Numbered from the stretch's first letter, positions 21,816-33,078 are shown. The stretch is DNA of 64,000 nucleotides from Paroedura picta (GCF_049243985.1 NC_135380.1:14990501-15054500); one strand, 5' to 3'. The notes: generated by a model from the letters alone, not told the origin. Program-made: numbers and translations.

Positions 21816-23227
21816 CATAGCCACATATCCAGAGAGAGTCAAGCAGAATTCTGTTCAAAGTGGGGCATGCTGAATGAACTGTTATTTATTCTGCTGGCAC
21901 TTTTCTCTGTTCTTATTTATATTTGCTGATTTCTCTGGTACAAGCACTTTGCCGCTCTTATCTCTCTTACAACAACCGTCTGTGATAAAATTAGGCTGAT
22001 ACTGATTTCCGCCTCCAAGTCGGCCAATGAGGGTCTTGCAGCCAACCCAGCTGTCCCTGGAGCACTGCGAGACTCCAGGATAATCAAGCTTTCGAAATCA
22101 AGACTCAGAAATTAAACTGGCGGCTTGCCTGCTCCTCGGCAGTGGTGGCTGCGCCGCTGTGCTGAGCACGTTTGCCAAGGAGAAGTGGCAAGAAAAGCCG
22201 GGCAAAAGCAAACAAACAAGTGCGAGGGAACAAAGGAGGAAACGGCCTCCTTTTCCCTGTTTAGACACCCGCAGAGACGGGGTCTCCTTCCCTCTGTGTC
22301 AGAATCTGGGCTGCTTCCCACAGCCTCTTGTAGCAAGGAAGAATCAGGACTAAAGTCAATAAGGCTGGCAAGGTACGTTTCAAATATGTTTCCAGGCTGC
22401 CGGTGAGCCAAGCCCCCTTTCAAAGCTTCCTTCTCTTCTCTTTTTCTTGGGCTCTAGTGATTTCTGTTCCCCTTTTGCCGCCTAAACATTGCTTACACAA
22501 AATAGATTTTCTGCCATCCCTTGTTTGGTTTGCCTTGGCAGCTGCAGCTCTTCTGTTTGATGATGTGTATCTTTCAGTTTGGCATCTTTGTTTCATATAT
22601 ACATATCCCGTTGTTAAAGGGGCTGTGGAATCCTTTTGGAAAGGGAGCCGTTTACCGAGGATACAAATCATTACAGAGTCTTTCTCGGCCATTTATCATC
22701 CTTAAAGACGTCTCCTTCGGATACAGCCATTCCTTTTCCCCAGGATATGCAAAGTTGTATTCTAAATCTCTCAAGAGAATGGATTAGGAGAGCCAAGCAA
22801 AGGCACCTGAGCTGAAGAGAACCAAAAAGCTGGCTTGTTAAAGGAACAATTTCTTCTCCCATCAATGCACTATGCAGCACTGATGATCAATGCCCTATTC
22901 ATTTTTTCCCACATGGTTGTGCCAACCCTTTTTTACAAGGGTAGGTGAAGAGCTGGGAGGTGGATTTAAAGGTCAAAGAAGCCAAGGAAGGATTTTCCTT
23001 TTTGGAAATTGTAGAATTTCCTTTTGGGTAGTTGTAGAAACAAGCCCATCACCTTCATACCATTCCTCCACTAGCAGGAATTAAATCCATTATGATTAAA
23101 CCTCAACAGATGTGAAGGGCATCATTCTAGGAGTTAATGTCATGCAATGAAAAAGCTTACAGCGCTGGTTCACTTGCTGCTCTGAAGGATGGTTTTGAGA
23201 TCTTCCACACCAGTTTTTCTACAAGAA
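21816..23227. other. Mostly unique sequence with a CpG-retaining segment at 22080-22380
   Basis: The sub-segment 22110-22290 keeps more CpG than its flanks and ends near a donor-like GGCAAGGTACGT at about 22367-22378. No protein is recognised in any frame. The remainder shows nothing. Confidence 0.3.
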
Positions 23228-23690
23228 TTTCTATTTTATTTATTTAAAAGTGTTTATTAGCCCCCTTTCTCTCTTGAGGGACTCAAGGTGTCTTAACAAT
23301 AGAAAGAAACTCATATTTCAAAAGGCCGCCATAAAAGCCAGAATTAAAAGCAATCAAAAAGTCAACAAAAAACTCCAATTGAGGACTGCCAGTAAAAATT
23401 CATCAGTCAAATGCACTCCTAAATAAAACTGGCTTCAACTGCCTCCTGGAGATTGACAGTGAGGGGGCTGAGCACAACACCCTGGGGAGGTTGTTCCATA
23501 ATTGTGGAGCTGCCACCAAAAAGGCCCTGCTTATATGCCCACCAGAACAGCCTCTTTAATTGGTGGGGCAGTTCATTGGGCCTATCCCTGCAATCTTAAT
23601 TTCTGGGCAGGAACATCTGGGAGAAAACAGTCCTTCAGATCTCCTGGTCCCAAGCCATGTACAGCTTTAAAGGACAAAACTACGTTCTTG
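23228..23690 (-). mobile_element. L2-like LINE 3' region, minus strand
   Basis: Starts with TTTATTTATTT and GGGACTCAAGGTGTCTTA, the reverse of a LINE 3' tail, and continues through AGGTTGTTCCATAATTGTGG and CCATGTACAGCTTTAAAGG, blocks that recur at 19845 and in many squamate LINE copies. No coding part is left. Clade assignment is from memory of the tail. Confidence 0.6.
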
Positions 23691-23697
23691 AATTTTG

Positions 23698-23812
23698 TAT
23701 CAGATGAAGTGAGCCTTGAATCGTGAAAGCTTCTGCTGGAATAAACTTTGTCATTTAGGTGTAGCTGGATTCCTGTTTCATTTTTCTGCTGGAGACCAAC
23801 ACAACTACCCAG
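23698..23812 (+). repeat. Penelope-like repeat fragment
   Basis: CAGATGAAGTGAGCC, then GTGAAAGCTTCTGCTGGAAT, ATTTAGGTGTAGCTGGATTC and GAGACCAACACAACTACCC. These are the same ordered blocks as at 26075-26165, more diverged. It lies directly beside the L2-like fragment. Confidence 0.6.
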
Positions 23813-26059
23813 CCGGAGTTAAACAAACATACTGTGTTTCATTGGGGTATCTTAATGCTCATGGAAGATACCACATTAAAACCCATTGCATATCCCTCTC
23901 CTGAAACATGGGTGTAAGAGGTTCCACCTGGCACTTGAACTTGGAAGATAGAATTGTGCCTTGAACGTGCACATCAGTTCAATTTCCAGTCTCTTGGTCC
24001 ACAAGATGGATATTTCATTAAAATGGATTCTGTATCTTGCATCTTTGCTGTCCCTGTCAAAACAGGCGTGAAGGGCAAACTGGAGTTTGAACTTGACACG
24101 GAGAAATGTGTTCTGAAAGTGGATACTGCATTTCATTCTGATAAGCTCTGTCAGTATTCAGAGAGGATATTTTGTTACTGGCAAACAAATGGAATGCTGA
24201 AGAGGCATATTAAACCAGGAAACCCCTTCCCCAACTTTCACCTTGGAAAGGTGGAGGGCTGGGGTTAAAACTTGTCAATTTCCAATGAGGAGAAAATACA
24301 GGTGGGAAAGAGTTAAGCTTCCCCCAATTCCTTGCAGCTGATATTTTTTTGGAGACCTAATTACCTGCCAGGGGCTCTGTTCATAGATTTCCAATGTCAC
24401 ACATTGTTTGGCCCTAAGAGAAGTCAACAAATGAAAGACCAGAGAAAGAGAGTCTAGCAACCCAGTGGCCAGGTGGAGGTGCCTTATCAGGCCGCTGCAG
24501 GAATAAGTTGAGGGACAATTAAAGATCAGGATGATATACAGGGGGAAAAAAGCTTCTTTGCTTCTTTCTTTAACTGCCCAATGAGATTTATGATTGGTTG
24601 TATGTCTAGAACGGATCAGTGATAAGCCTTTGCCAGCTGTCTTGCTTACCCCCAGCTCTAAAATGACGAACAATCCCATGACATCTCCTGGGGCATACGC
24701 TGTGGCCACCGGAGTCCAAAACATGCCCCAGATGCCAACAGGCCATTTCTTTTCCTCCAAGGAGGAATTAAAAGTCTTTGACGGAATGTCAGAATTCCAG
24801 AATATACACAGGGAATATCAATGGGGCCTGTCCAGGGAAGGCCTTAACGGGTTCTAATTGATAATCTGCTGCCACCAGAATTCAGCCCAAAGCTTCCCTA
24901 GCAGCTGCATGCCCCTCTCACTCTAGAAGGGCTTCTTAAGAAAACATTAAGGATCACTCACACATAAGTTTCTCTTGGATTTCTTAGGCTGCAGAAGGCA
25001 GAGGGAGAAGCAAGAGCAGTACCAGCTGCGACCTCACGGGGGCTGACGTGCTATTTAGCTGAGAAGTAAAAGGGATGTTACTCCTTATCTGATGCTAGAC
25101 AGAGATCCCGATAGAACCGTATCGGCTGCTAAACTCCTGCCTGTCATATTTCCCTTTAGAAACTAACAGAGTTCTCTTTTAGGCCTTGCTCAGGATCTAT
25201 TGATCAGAGGAGCCCTGAAAAGGAAAGAAAGAGAAAAGGAAGAAGTAAAGGTAGGGAAGTTTCATGGGAAGTGGCTTAAAAATTAAGAGTAAAGCCAGAG
25301 AAAGGGGCTTTTCTGGCTTTGAAAGATTCACCAAAGTGAAGCAAATCCTCCCCCCCCCCAAAAAAAAGCCAACTAATTTTGAAAGCCAACTAATATCTGC
25401 CCCAACTTGATAATGAGCTGCACAGGCAAAACTCCCCGGCTACCTTCTGGAATTAATTGCAGCTCGTCGATATCTCATTGCCAAGCCAATAACAAACGGC
25501 AGGGGAGAAGCCGGGGAGACATCAGAACACCGACCGTCCCTTTCTACTGTCACAATGCCTACGTGCTCCGCTCCAGGTGTGGCTCCGGGGAGAGGCAGGA
25601 TGCTTCCCCAACCAGGCGTTCCTGCTGTCCTCCCACTGTGATCGAGCAGGGCTGGCTTTAATAACATTCCTTTTGTTCTGGCAGGTAATCATGGGCTGGC
25701 CCAGATAGCATCATAAATGTGCTCCTTCCTGATAATAGGATCTTATCGGGCCTTCTGCAGTGCACCGCTCCTTTTTTTTCCTTTATTTTTTCGGGGGGGA
25801 GGGAGGGATACGGCTTTAATTAAAATGACGATATTGAGCAGCCGAAGATACGTTTTGTGGTCCTGCAAACTAGCAACCTCACACTCTGCAGAGGGGCTAG
25901 GGAAATAAATGGCCTTCAGGTGGTGCGGGGTGCAAAGAGACCGAGGAGGCTTCGGTTTATGGACCACGTGTTGAAACAGATTCTGATTTTTTAAAGAACT
26001 CTCAAGCAAGTTGTCTTTAGATGATTTCCAGGAATACAGAGCAGTGCCGGAAACCACTG
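23813..26059. other. Long stretch without recognised repeats; possible conserved non-coding sequence
   Basis: Over 2 kb contains no interspersed repeat that I can identify, unusual here. The part 25430-25650 keeps many CpG sites (CAGCTCGTCGATATCTCATT, ACACCGACCGTCCC). The short frame starting at 24663 is a methionine- and proline-rich peptide without a family. I call no gene. Confidence 0.4.
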
Positions 26060-26170
26060 TCGTGATGGTAGTTCATAGTCTGACGAAGAGTGCTTGCACT
26101 CGAAAGCTCATGCCTTGAATAAATCTTTGTTGGTCTTAAAGGTGCTACTGGACTCTGATTTCTTTGTAAC
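26060..26170 (+). repeat. Penelope-like repeat with hammerhead-like core
   Basis: CTGACGA at 26080-26086, a hairpin GAGTG-CTTG-CACTC at 26088-26101, GAAA at 26102-26105, then GCTCATGC, TGAATAAATCTTTGTTGG and TTAAAGGTGCTACTGGACTC. The order CUGANGA, stem, GAAA is the conserved hammerhead ribozyme layout, and Penelope-like elements are known to carry hammerheads. The family label is inferred from this. Confidence 0.6.
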
Positions 26171-26202
26171 CAAGCAAGTCCTGACAAGTCTGGAGTCTGG
26201 AA

Positions 26203-26484
26203 TAGAAGAAGAAGAAGAGTTGGTTCTTATATGCCGCTTTTCCCTACCCAAAGGAGGCTCAAAGCGGCTTACAGTCGCCTTCCCTTTCCTCTCCCCACAA
26301 CAGACACCCTGTGAGGTGGGTGAGGCTGAGAGAGCACTGATATCACTGCTCAGTCAGAACAGTTTTATCAGTGCCGTGGCGAGCCCAAGCTCACCCAGCG
26401 GGTTGCATCTGGGGGAGTGCAGAATCGAACCCGGCATGCCAGATTAGAAGTCCGCACTCCTAACCACTACACCAAACTGGCTCA
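26203..26484 (-). mobile_element. SINE family B, full length, young
   Basis: Nearly identical along its whole length to 46453-46732. Tail GAAGAAGAAGAGTTGGTTCT at left; head end CACTACACCAAACTGGCTC at right; B-box-like GAATCGAACCCGGCATGCC inside. Confidence 0.88.
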
Positions 26485-26814
26485 AATACAAGAGAAGGCA
26501 CGTGGTCGGTGGTAAGGCTTCTATTGAATGATAGCGGCAGGGAGCCCTCATGCAATGGGAGGCTTCGGAAAGGGTGCTATATAAATATAATAAATAATTA
26601 AAATGATTGCCTAAGTTCAAGATGCTATGGTGAGATAGCATTGCACGATAAGGGCAACATTGAATGGCTATCATGTGATAGGAGAGCACTTTCTGAAGAA
26701 ATCCACATCCCAGTACAACTGGCAAGCTGGTTTGGGCAAGCCCTTTCTGGCCTAGGTCTACTTCCCCTAACCACACATAGGTAGCTTTTAGCTTGTGGGC
26801 GTAAACTGTTGCCG
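26485..26814. other. Intergenic sequence, nothing recognised
   Basis: No feature supported in this 330-base stretch; a minus-strand frame of 138 codons here has no domain and overlaps repeats on both sides. Confidence 0.35.
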
Positions 26815-27150
26815 AATTGCAGATGACGTATGCATTATGGTGACCCCATAAGATTTTCAAGGTAGGAGAAGTACAGAGGTGGTTTATACCTTTGACTGCT
26901 CCAGTGTACCAACCCCGGGCCTCCTTGGTAGCATCCCATCCAAGAACTAACCAGAGGCAACCCCTAGATTCGGGTTGGTAGGTGTGTTGGTCTTAAACAG
27001 CAGAACAAAACTGGAGTCCAGTGATACCTTAAAAAATTGTTCTAGGAATAAGCGTTTGTGTGCAAGCACATTTCTTCTGATACCTCCCTTTTTCAGAGAT
27101 TACCTTGCTTAACTTCCAAGATCTGAGAAGATCAGGGTAGCCTGGGCCTC
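26815..27150 (-). mobile_element. 5S-derived SINE, minus strand, split by a Penelope-like insertion
   Basis: 26815-26968 and about 27088-27150 are consecutive parts of one 5S SINE (CATCCCATCCAAGAACTAAC, then TTGCTTAACTTCCAAGATCT and GAGAAGATCAGGGTAG). The intervening block is the repeat annotated at 26969-27085. Confidence 0.7.
26969..27085 (-). repeat. Penelope-like repeat copy inserted in a 5S SINE
   Basis: On the minus strand the order is CAGAAGA, a hairpin TGTG-CTTG-CACA-type stem, AAACGCTTATTCC, TTAAGGTATCACTGGACTCC and AAGACCAACACACCTACC. It matches 26075-26165 in order but with a different, still paired, stem II. CAGAGGCAACC and CAGAGATTACC flank it as a decayed possible target duplication. 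Confidence 0.6.
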
Positions 27151-28164
27151 TACCTCTATAGACATTACATTTGAGTTCCTAAGGATGAACAAAGATGTCC
27201 CTCCCACCCGCCTTCCCTATATTATTGGTATATCAATAAAATTAGAATGTTATGCATTACATGTATGTGTGACGCTGCCTCCTAGTGGTTTGGTGAAAAT
27301 CTATCCATTTTGTCTCCAGGATCTCCAGCAGAAGCCTTTTCACGTCACTGACCACGTGGTCCTTTTATTGAGAGATGCAAGGGACTTCACTGAACTTAGT
27401 GCCTTCTGCATGAAAAACATATTCTCTGCCTCTGAGCCCTGCCCTACCTACAAATGGTAGACTCTGTACACGTAAGTACCAAAGCACTGCATATAAGATC
27501 TATACCCCATGTATTTGCAGTGCAGTTCTACAAAACCACCTGCAAAAAGCTAAGAACCAAAACTGCTGGCAAAACAATACAGATGAATTTTGAAAGAAGC
27601 AAAAGAGAGAACTTTTGCTCGTCTACGTTTCCCAGGCCTGATTGTACCTTGCATTCGACTAAACTGGGTCTAAATGAGACCTTCTTGGAAATTGTGTGCC
27701 TCAGATTGTTGACCTCGTTTGTGAAAAGCAGGCTAATTGACTCAGGCCTCTGCAAAGCAACATCTTGAAACATTTGTACGACATTAGGAAAATCACAGGG
27801 AGTTTGCTGCTCAGGCATTTATTACTTGCCTGAAGAGGATCCTGGCTGTGTTCATTACATGGGGCAATCATTGCTAGTTATAACATGACCAATGTAATGC
27901 TAGGGAGACTGCAGTTGGTTTGAATCCCTGGACTCGACAATCAGGGGCAAGTGCTGTCATAATTAGGGACAATCAGGGAGCAAAGGCTGTTGAAATGAGG
28001 GGCATAGCTCAGAGCAGTAAGGCTGATAGGTTATTGCATGAGAAAACAATTAGTTCCTCTTACTGCCAATATCAAGTGATTACAGATTGCTTTTGATTGG
28101 GGGTGCCATTTCTCTCTCTTTTGCTCCCTGGGTTAAATCAAAGCTAGGAAAGTGTCTTCCTGTG
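27151..28164. other. Intergenic sequence; short SINE family D relic at 27365-27450
   Basis: TTAGTGCCTTCTGCATGAAA followed by TCTCTGCCTCTGAGCCC resembles the reverse of the family D head (see 51948). Otherwise nothing recognised. Confidence 0.35.
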
Positions 28165-28215
28165 CATTAGAAACCATCAAGTCACTTCCAACTTATGGCA
28201 ACCCTATCGATCTAC
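28165..28215 (-). repeat. 5S-type SINE tail fragment
   Basis: ACCATCAAGTCACTTCCAAC then TTATGGCAACCCTATCG is the reverse of the tail GTTGCCATAAG..., the tail of the 5S-derived SINEs. Confidence 0.5.
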
Positions 28216-29097
28216 ATTTTCCAAAACATCCTGCCATTAGCAGTCATACTCAAGTCTTGCAAACAGAGGTCCATGGCTTCTTTTCATGAATCAATCCATC
28301 TCACGTTAGATCTTCCTCTTTTCCTACTGCCTTCCGATTTTCCTAGAGTTATTGTCTTTTCCCATGACTCCTGTCTTCTCCAATTGTGACCAAAGCCACA
28401 TTTGAATCATTTTCACTTTGAGGGAGAGTGCAGGCTTGATTTGTATTCAAACCCAGTTAATTGACTTTTTTGGTGGCCCATGGGATTTGTAAAACTCTCC
28501 CTAAAGACCACATTTCAAAGGGAAAGTAGCTATGCAGAAACCTTTCAACTGTTTATCTGGTGTCCATCATAATGGCTTCCGGATACTATTAAATGTCAGA
28601 AACTGTTGGGACTCTGTGTGCTTTTCGGCACGCCCAAGAAGCAGGAGGAGGGGGAAACACCAAGAGGTTGTGCTTCATATTCCCTTACAACATCCAAAAC
28701 TGACCCTGCATACCTCCCTCTCTCAGGAGATGCTCATGTTTTGCCTCCACATCTTGTTGTCCTTGAAATAGTTTAAGAGCACATAGGAATGCTCCAATCA
28801 AATGTGCTTCCCCTCTCTTCCTTGTCTAGATGGTCCAAAGCTACCCATAAAGCTGCAGGTAAAACTAAAGAGCTTTGTCAGAATCAGAAGAAAAAGCTAT
28901 AAAACATAAACTCAAATCAGGGGCAGAAGTATGAAGAGTGCAGGTAGTTCAGCCATTCATTTTAATTTACCCCACCCCCAACTATCCAAAGGAAGAGATA
29001 TCCAAGCCCATGTGGGCAATGGCAACATGATCCAGAATAAGCAGAGGCCTTTCTCTAGGAACTCCCACTTTCAAGAGTCATGTGGGTTTATATTGGG
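28216..29097. other. Intergenic sequence, nothing recognised
   Basis: No gene or repeat supported. Confidence 0.4.
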
Positions 29098-29300
29098 AAG
29101 CGAGAGAGAGAGAGAGAGCTGGTTTTCACTTTTCACTACCCAAAGGAGTCCCTTCCTCTCCCCACAACAGATACTCTGTGAAGTAGGTGGGGCTGAGAGA
29201 GCTCTGAGACTGTGACTGGCCCACGGTCACCCAGCTGGCTGCATGTGGAGGAGGAGTGGGGATACAAACCCAAATCTCCAGATTAACTAAACAGCTACCT
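29098..29300 (-). mobile_element. SINE family B, minus strand, internally shortened
   Basis: Preceded by a (GA)n tail; contains CCCACAACAGATACTCTGTG and GGTCACCCAGCTGGCTGCAT. Two internal blocks are missing relative to 26203-26484. Confidence 0.7.
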
Positions 29301-29648
29301 ATAAGAACTTGGCTGTGATTCTAGATGTGTGGAGGCCCAGGTCACAAAAGTCATTTGCCAGGCATTCTTCCACCTCCTCCAGGTATAACAACTTGCACCA
29401 TACAAGTCAGTACCCAATGTAGCCACCATGATCCATGAAACAGTCACCTGCAGACTAAGGTTTTTTTTCTAAACTAAATGACTATATTACAAACCCAGAT
29501 TAATGTCCTTAAGTATTACACTATGCTGGTTTATTCTGCACCTGGTGATGGAACTCCCATTTGTAGACCTGTTCACCTGGATCCTTCTAAGCTGGGTTTC
29601 CCCCCCCCCATGTCGAGCAAATTGCCCCTGTTCTACAGAACTCTTAGT
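29301..29648. other. Intergenic sequence with a C-run near 29601
   Basis: Nothing recognised apart from homopolymer tracts. Confidence 0.4.
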
Positions 29649-29870
29649 GGTTAGAGTAAGGTGACCAGATTTTAACATTGGTAAAGCGGGACACCATTGA
29701 CCGGGGGGGTTCTTGATTAAAAATGTGGTCTATATGGAGCAACAAAAAGTTTCATAGAACGCAAAAATAATATTGTAATATATGTATCTTAATTTCAACA
29801 TAAGTACAATTTTCCAGGTACCCCAGGTGTCCCTCCAAAAGTGGGACAATCTGGTCACCTTAGGTTAGAG
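29649..29870. mobile_element. 206-bp hAT-type MITE with perfect 8-bp target duplication
   Basis: GGTTAGAG at 29649-29656 and 29863-29870 flank an insert whose ends are TAAGGTGACCAGATT and its exact reverse complement. The inner part carries GCGGGACACC near the left and its counterpart near the right. The 8-bp duplication is a hAT signature; TA occupies its centre. Confidence 0.88.
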
Positions 29871-30595
29871 AGACAGTATGAAGTAGAGCATTGAGTCCTG
29901 TATTAGGCCTTCAGATCCTTGGTGGAGGAAATGAGTATTATCATGGGACGGTACAATGTTTAGTCCGTGTTTTACCCATTTGAATTTTTTTACTATTTCT
30001 GTTACTCTTTTAAATTTAAAGTGCACGTAAATCCTGGACCCCCGGTTAGCTGTGAGTGTCCCTTTAGTTGTTTCTTTTGTTGCCACTTTAAAAATTAAAT
30101 TTGGTAGAATGTTGGGTAAAAAGGGTTTTTTTTAGTGATTGAATGAATGAATAACATGATTACTCATACTTGGCATATGTTTTGAAAATGCTCAAGCTCT
30201 TTGGAGTGTTTGAAATGGCTGTTTAATGTAGAAGCACAGCCTGTCACTAACCTCCTAGTTTGCGAGATCTTTTAAAAGCATAAAATGTAGTTGCAGCATT
30301 AGAAACATGCTGGGTATTTTGTCTCTGTTATTTTCATATAAATAAGCACTAATTATCATCTTTTACCCAGTTCATTCTGGTTTTTCCCCCTTTATGTATT
30401 AATTACATAGATTAGATTTCCCCTTCTTTTGGATAGCATGTTTGTAAAACCATTACCTTACGGCTCGAGTCCTGTGTTGTCTCAATGCAAAAATTAACTA
30501 AAACGGATTTTCTCCCAGATATATGATACTGCCTGTTCTTTCTGTCCTTTGGTACTCCCCAAATATAAGTGAATGAATAAATGAATAATTTACAA
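29871..30595. other. Intergenic sequence, nothing recognised
   Basis: AT-rich with no supported feature. Confidence 0.4.
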
Positions 30596-30800
30596 ATACA
30601 AATCTACTGGCCCCAACCTGGTGGAATGAACTCCCGGAAGAGCTAAGGGCCCTACCGGAGTTGTGAACTTTCCATAGGGCCTGCAAGATGGAGCTCTTCC
30701 GCCAGGCGTATGGTTGAGTCCAGGGCGGGTGATTCTGACTTTCCATCAGGGCCTCCTGGGTCCATCTAATTGATCTGGGGCCTCACTCCCATTAAGAAAT
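30596..30800 (+). mobile_element. L2/CR1-type LINE, end of ORF2
   Basis: GGTGGAATGAACTCCCGGAA, GGGCCTGCAAGATGGAGC and TCTTCCGCCAGGCG encode the 'WN-LP-E-RAL...FRRACKMELFRQA' pattern found at the C-terminus of L2-type ORF2 proteins. The end of the window at 63900 carries a second copy of the same segment. Confidence 0.6.
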
Positions 30801-30816
30801 CAGCAGGATGGTTGTC

Positions 30817-30831
30817 CCCCGGTTGACTACC
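30817..30831 (+). repeat. Terminal fragment of palindromic MITE
   Basis: GGTTGACTACCCCTG is the right terminus of the palindromic family; nothing else of the element remains. Confidence 0.45.
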
Positions 30832-31240
30832 CCTGCAATACATTATCTTTGGTCTGAAGCTTCCATAGCCAGTGAAAATTTCTGTGGCCTACTAAGTTGT
30901 CCATAAAGGGTGGCTGTCTAACAATCCTGGTGAACAAGTGCAGGGACTCCCTATGTATTCTATACAAATACCTCTACCTTGACTTTATTTGCTTTTGGTT
31001 GCATTTGACATTTGCGGTTATTGCTGAACCTGGCCTCTAATCCCTCTGCTTGTTGCCATTGTTTATACAGTCAAGGGAGTTAAAGAAGGAAGGCTAATTA
31101 TCCAGGGGCTTTGTTGTTGCAGGCACTTTGATTCTGCCCAAGGTGGGGTTACCACCTTTTATATGACTGTGATCGCTCTGTTAGGGGAACAGAAATATCT
31201 TCATGATAGACGTTCCCCCGGAACAGCTGCCTACAGCTGA
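30832..31240. other. Intergenic sequence, nothing recognised
   Basis: No feature supported. Confidence 0.4.
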
Positions 31241-31242
31241 GG

Positions 31243-32050
31243 GCCTGCATGGTGCAGTGGTTAAGAGCGATGGGCTGTAATCTGGAGAATGGGGTTTCCT
31301 TCCCCACTCCTCCACATGAAGCCTACTAGGGCCAATTCCACGCTGGAGGAAAAGGCCAAGAGGGCACTCATATGGAAGCAGGGTTATTTTCTGCTTTTAT
31401 ATAATGCAGCTGCCAAGCCTGCCCCCTCCCGGTCCTGGTGTACGTTAGGCCACTGTAGCCCCGCTTTAAGGGAACACAGATATTTTCTGCATTCCCTTAA
31501 GCATTCCGGGGGCCAGCAGGGCCTAAACCGGCAGAGGCCCGTGTGGATGGGAAGAGCTGGGATTTCCAGGCCTGTCCTCCCTGTCCTATGGAGGCCCAGG
31601 GGTTAACACAAAACACTCCACTCAGCTCCGTGACACTTCACAGTGCTGTGGGGCTGTATGGGACATTTTGGGGATTTTTTGCAGGATAGTGGGGTTGTGA
31701 TCTTGCTCAATCCCACCTTCCTGCACAAACACCCACTGTCACCCCATGGGATGGAACTGTTCTTCCATGGCTGCATTTCCCGGGAGGCACATTTCAGCAG
31801 CAGACTGGGTGCCATGCTAAAATCTGTTCTCCGTGGGGACTCAGAAAGTGGTGGAGTGGCTCTGCCACCAAAATGCATCTCCTGTGGGGACACAAGACAC
31901 AGCAGAGCATGCTGCTATGCTGCAGCTCCCTAGCAGCAGCCCAAAGTGGCACCCCTGGTGTAGAATCAACCTGGGTGACCCTGGGCCAGTCCCTCTTCTC
32001 TTAGAGTTCTCTCAGCCTTGCCTGCTTCACAAAGTGACGGTGGTGGTAGC
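31243..32050 (+). mobile_element. SINE family B split by a ~640-bp insertion
   Basis: 31243-31328 is the SINE head (CATGGTGCAGTGGTTAAGAG, then TCCTCCACATGAAGCC); the SINE resumes at about 31970 with CTGGGTGACCCTGGGCCAGT and ends near 32050. The two parts are contiguous in other family members. Confidence 0.65.
31329..31970. mobile_element. DNA element inside SINE B, weak terminal inverted repeats
   Basis: Left end GGGCCAATTCCACGCTGG; reverse complement of the right end GTTGATTCTACACCAGG. The pattern ATTC-AC-C...GG is shared. CTA and CTG at the junctions fit a 3-bp CWG-type duplication, as in PIF/Harbinger. The body is richer in G+C than its surroundings. Frames inside (31289-31606, 31643-31933) show no domain. 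Confidence 0.45.
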
Positions 32051-33076
32051 CACTCAAGAGACCAGAACTGTCCAAATATGCTTGTTCATCTGCTGAACCT
32101 GCTTGCCATCAAGTTCCCAGAATTCCAACTCATGACAGTATTCTCGAGAGGTCTTTTGGGTAGCCCCCCAGCCACACAGATGATGCAGGAGCATGCTGCC
32201 CTCCAGGTTAATCAGGAACCTCCTCCAGGGAAATTCAGTCCCTACCTCAAAATCCTTACAATAACACGTGGAGGTCATTTTTCTTAAAGGTTGAGGCTTC
32301 CCTATATTTTTATGCAAGTAAATGAAACCAAGGCCTTTTCTGTTTCCCCTGTCTTCTCTTATGGAAGTGAGAAAAGGGGGTAGTAATAAAGGAGCCCCCG
32401 AAGAAGGTAGATCCTTCCCATCTCTACAGCATGCAACAAAATGCAAGGTGCAGGAACAAAATTTGTTTCCCCCGATATCAGCAAAATAAGCTTGAGTCAG
32501 CTTTGGCAGGATTGATCTTCACTCAAGCTAGATTGCCCAAATCAAGTAAAGTGGACCCATGACAAATTAGGCTGCCAAGCGATGGATGGGGCTGCTTGCT
32601 TGTATCCTTACATGCTCTGTCTTAGGGCTTAACTAGATGAGACATAGCGAGATCCATGATCAGATCTTCCCAGCACTTTTGGGGGAGTGAAAGAGCAGCC
32701 TTCCTGAGCCCCAGTTTGGATCCAAGCCAAGGCACACACAAGGGTCTGCAAATTGACCCTTCTGCCCCCTTGTAGTTTTGATAATCAAACCTCCCGCTTG
32801 TTAGTCCCAGATGGGGAGCTGTAGGCAGTGTTTTTTCTTTGCAGGGCAACTTCTTCCCCCTTGCAGGGCAAATAACAGAAGGGCTGTGGTTGTGGTTTTA
32901 TTTATTTTTATTTTTATATATTTATTTATTACATTTGTATACCTCTTTGACATTATATCGTCTTTTACTATTCAACTGTTTGCTGTTCATTGTTGCAACC
33001 ATTGTCATAAGTTCCCAAGTGTTGAAAAGTCTCTGCTAATAACATGTGTACAATTGCTAGATATAGGCATATACAG
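32051..33076. other. Intergenic sequence; LINE-tail-like TTTA tract near 32898-32945
   Basis: The TTTATTTTTATATATTTATT tract followed by ACATTTGTATACC resembles a reversed LINE 3' tail. Nothing else is recognised. Confidence 0.35.
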
Positions 33077-33078
33077 TA

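Noticed and set aside
24275-24760. 161-codon minus-strand frame as a gene
   Set aside because: No recognisable domain and an overlapping plus-strand frame of equal plausibility; no supporting signals.
24663-24857. Methionine/proline-rich frame resembling the N-terminus of a membrane protein
   Set aside because: Only a vague resemblance in composition, no conserved core, no splice donor where one would be needed.
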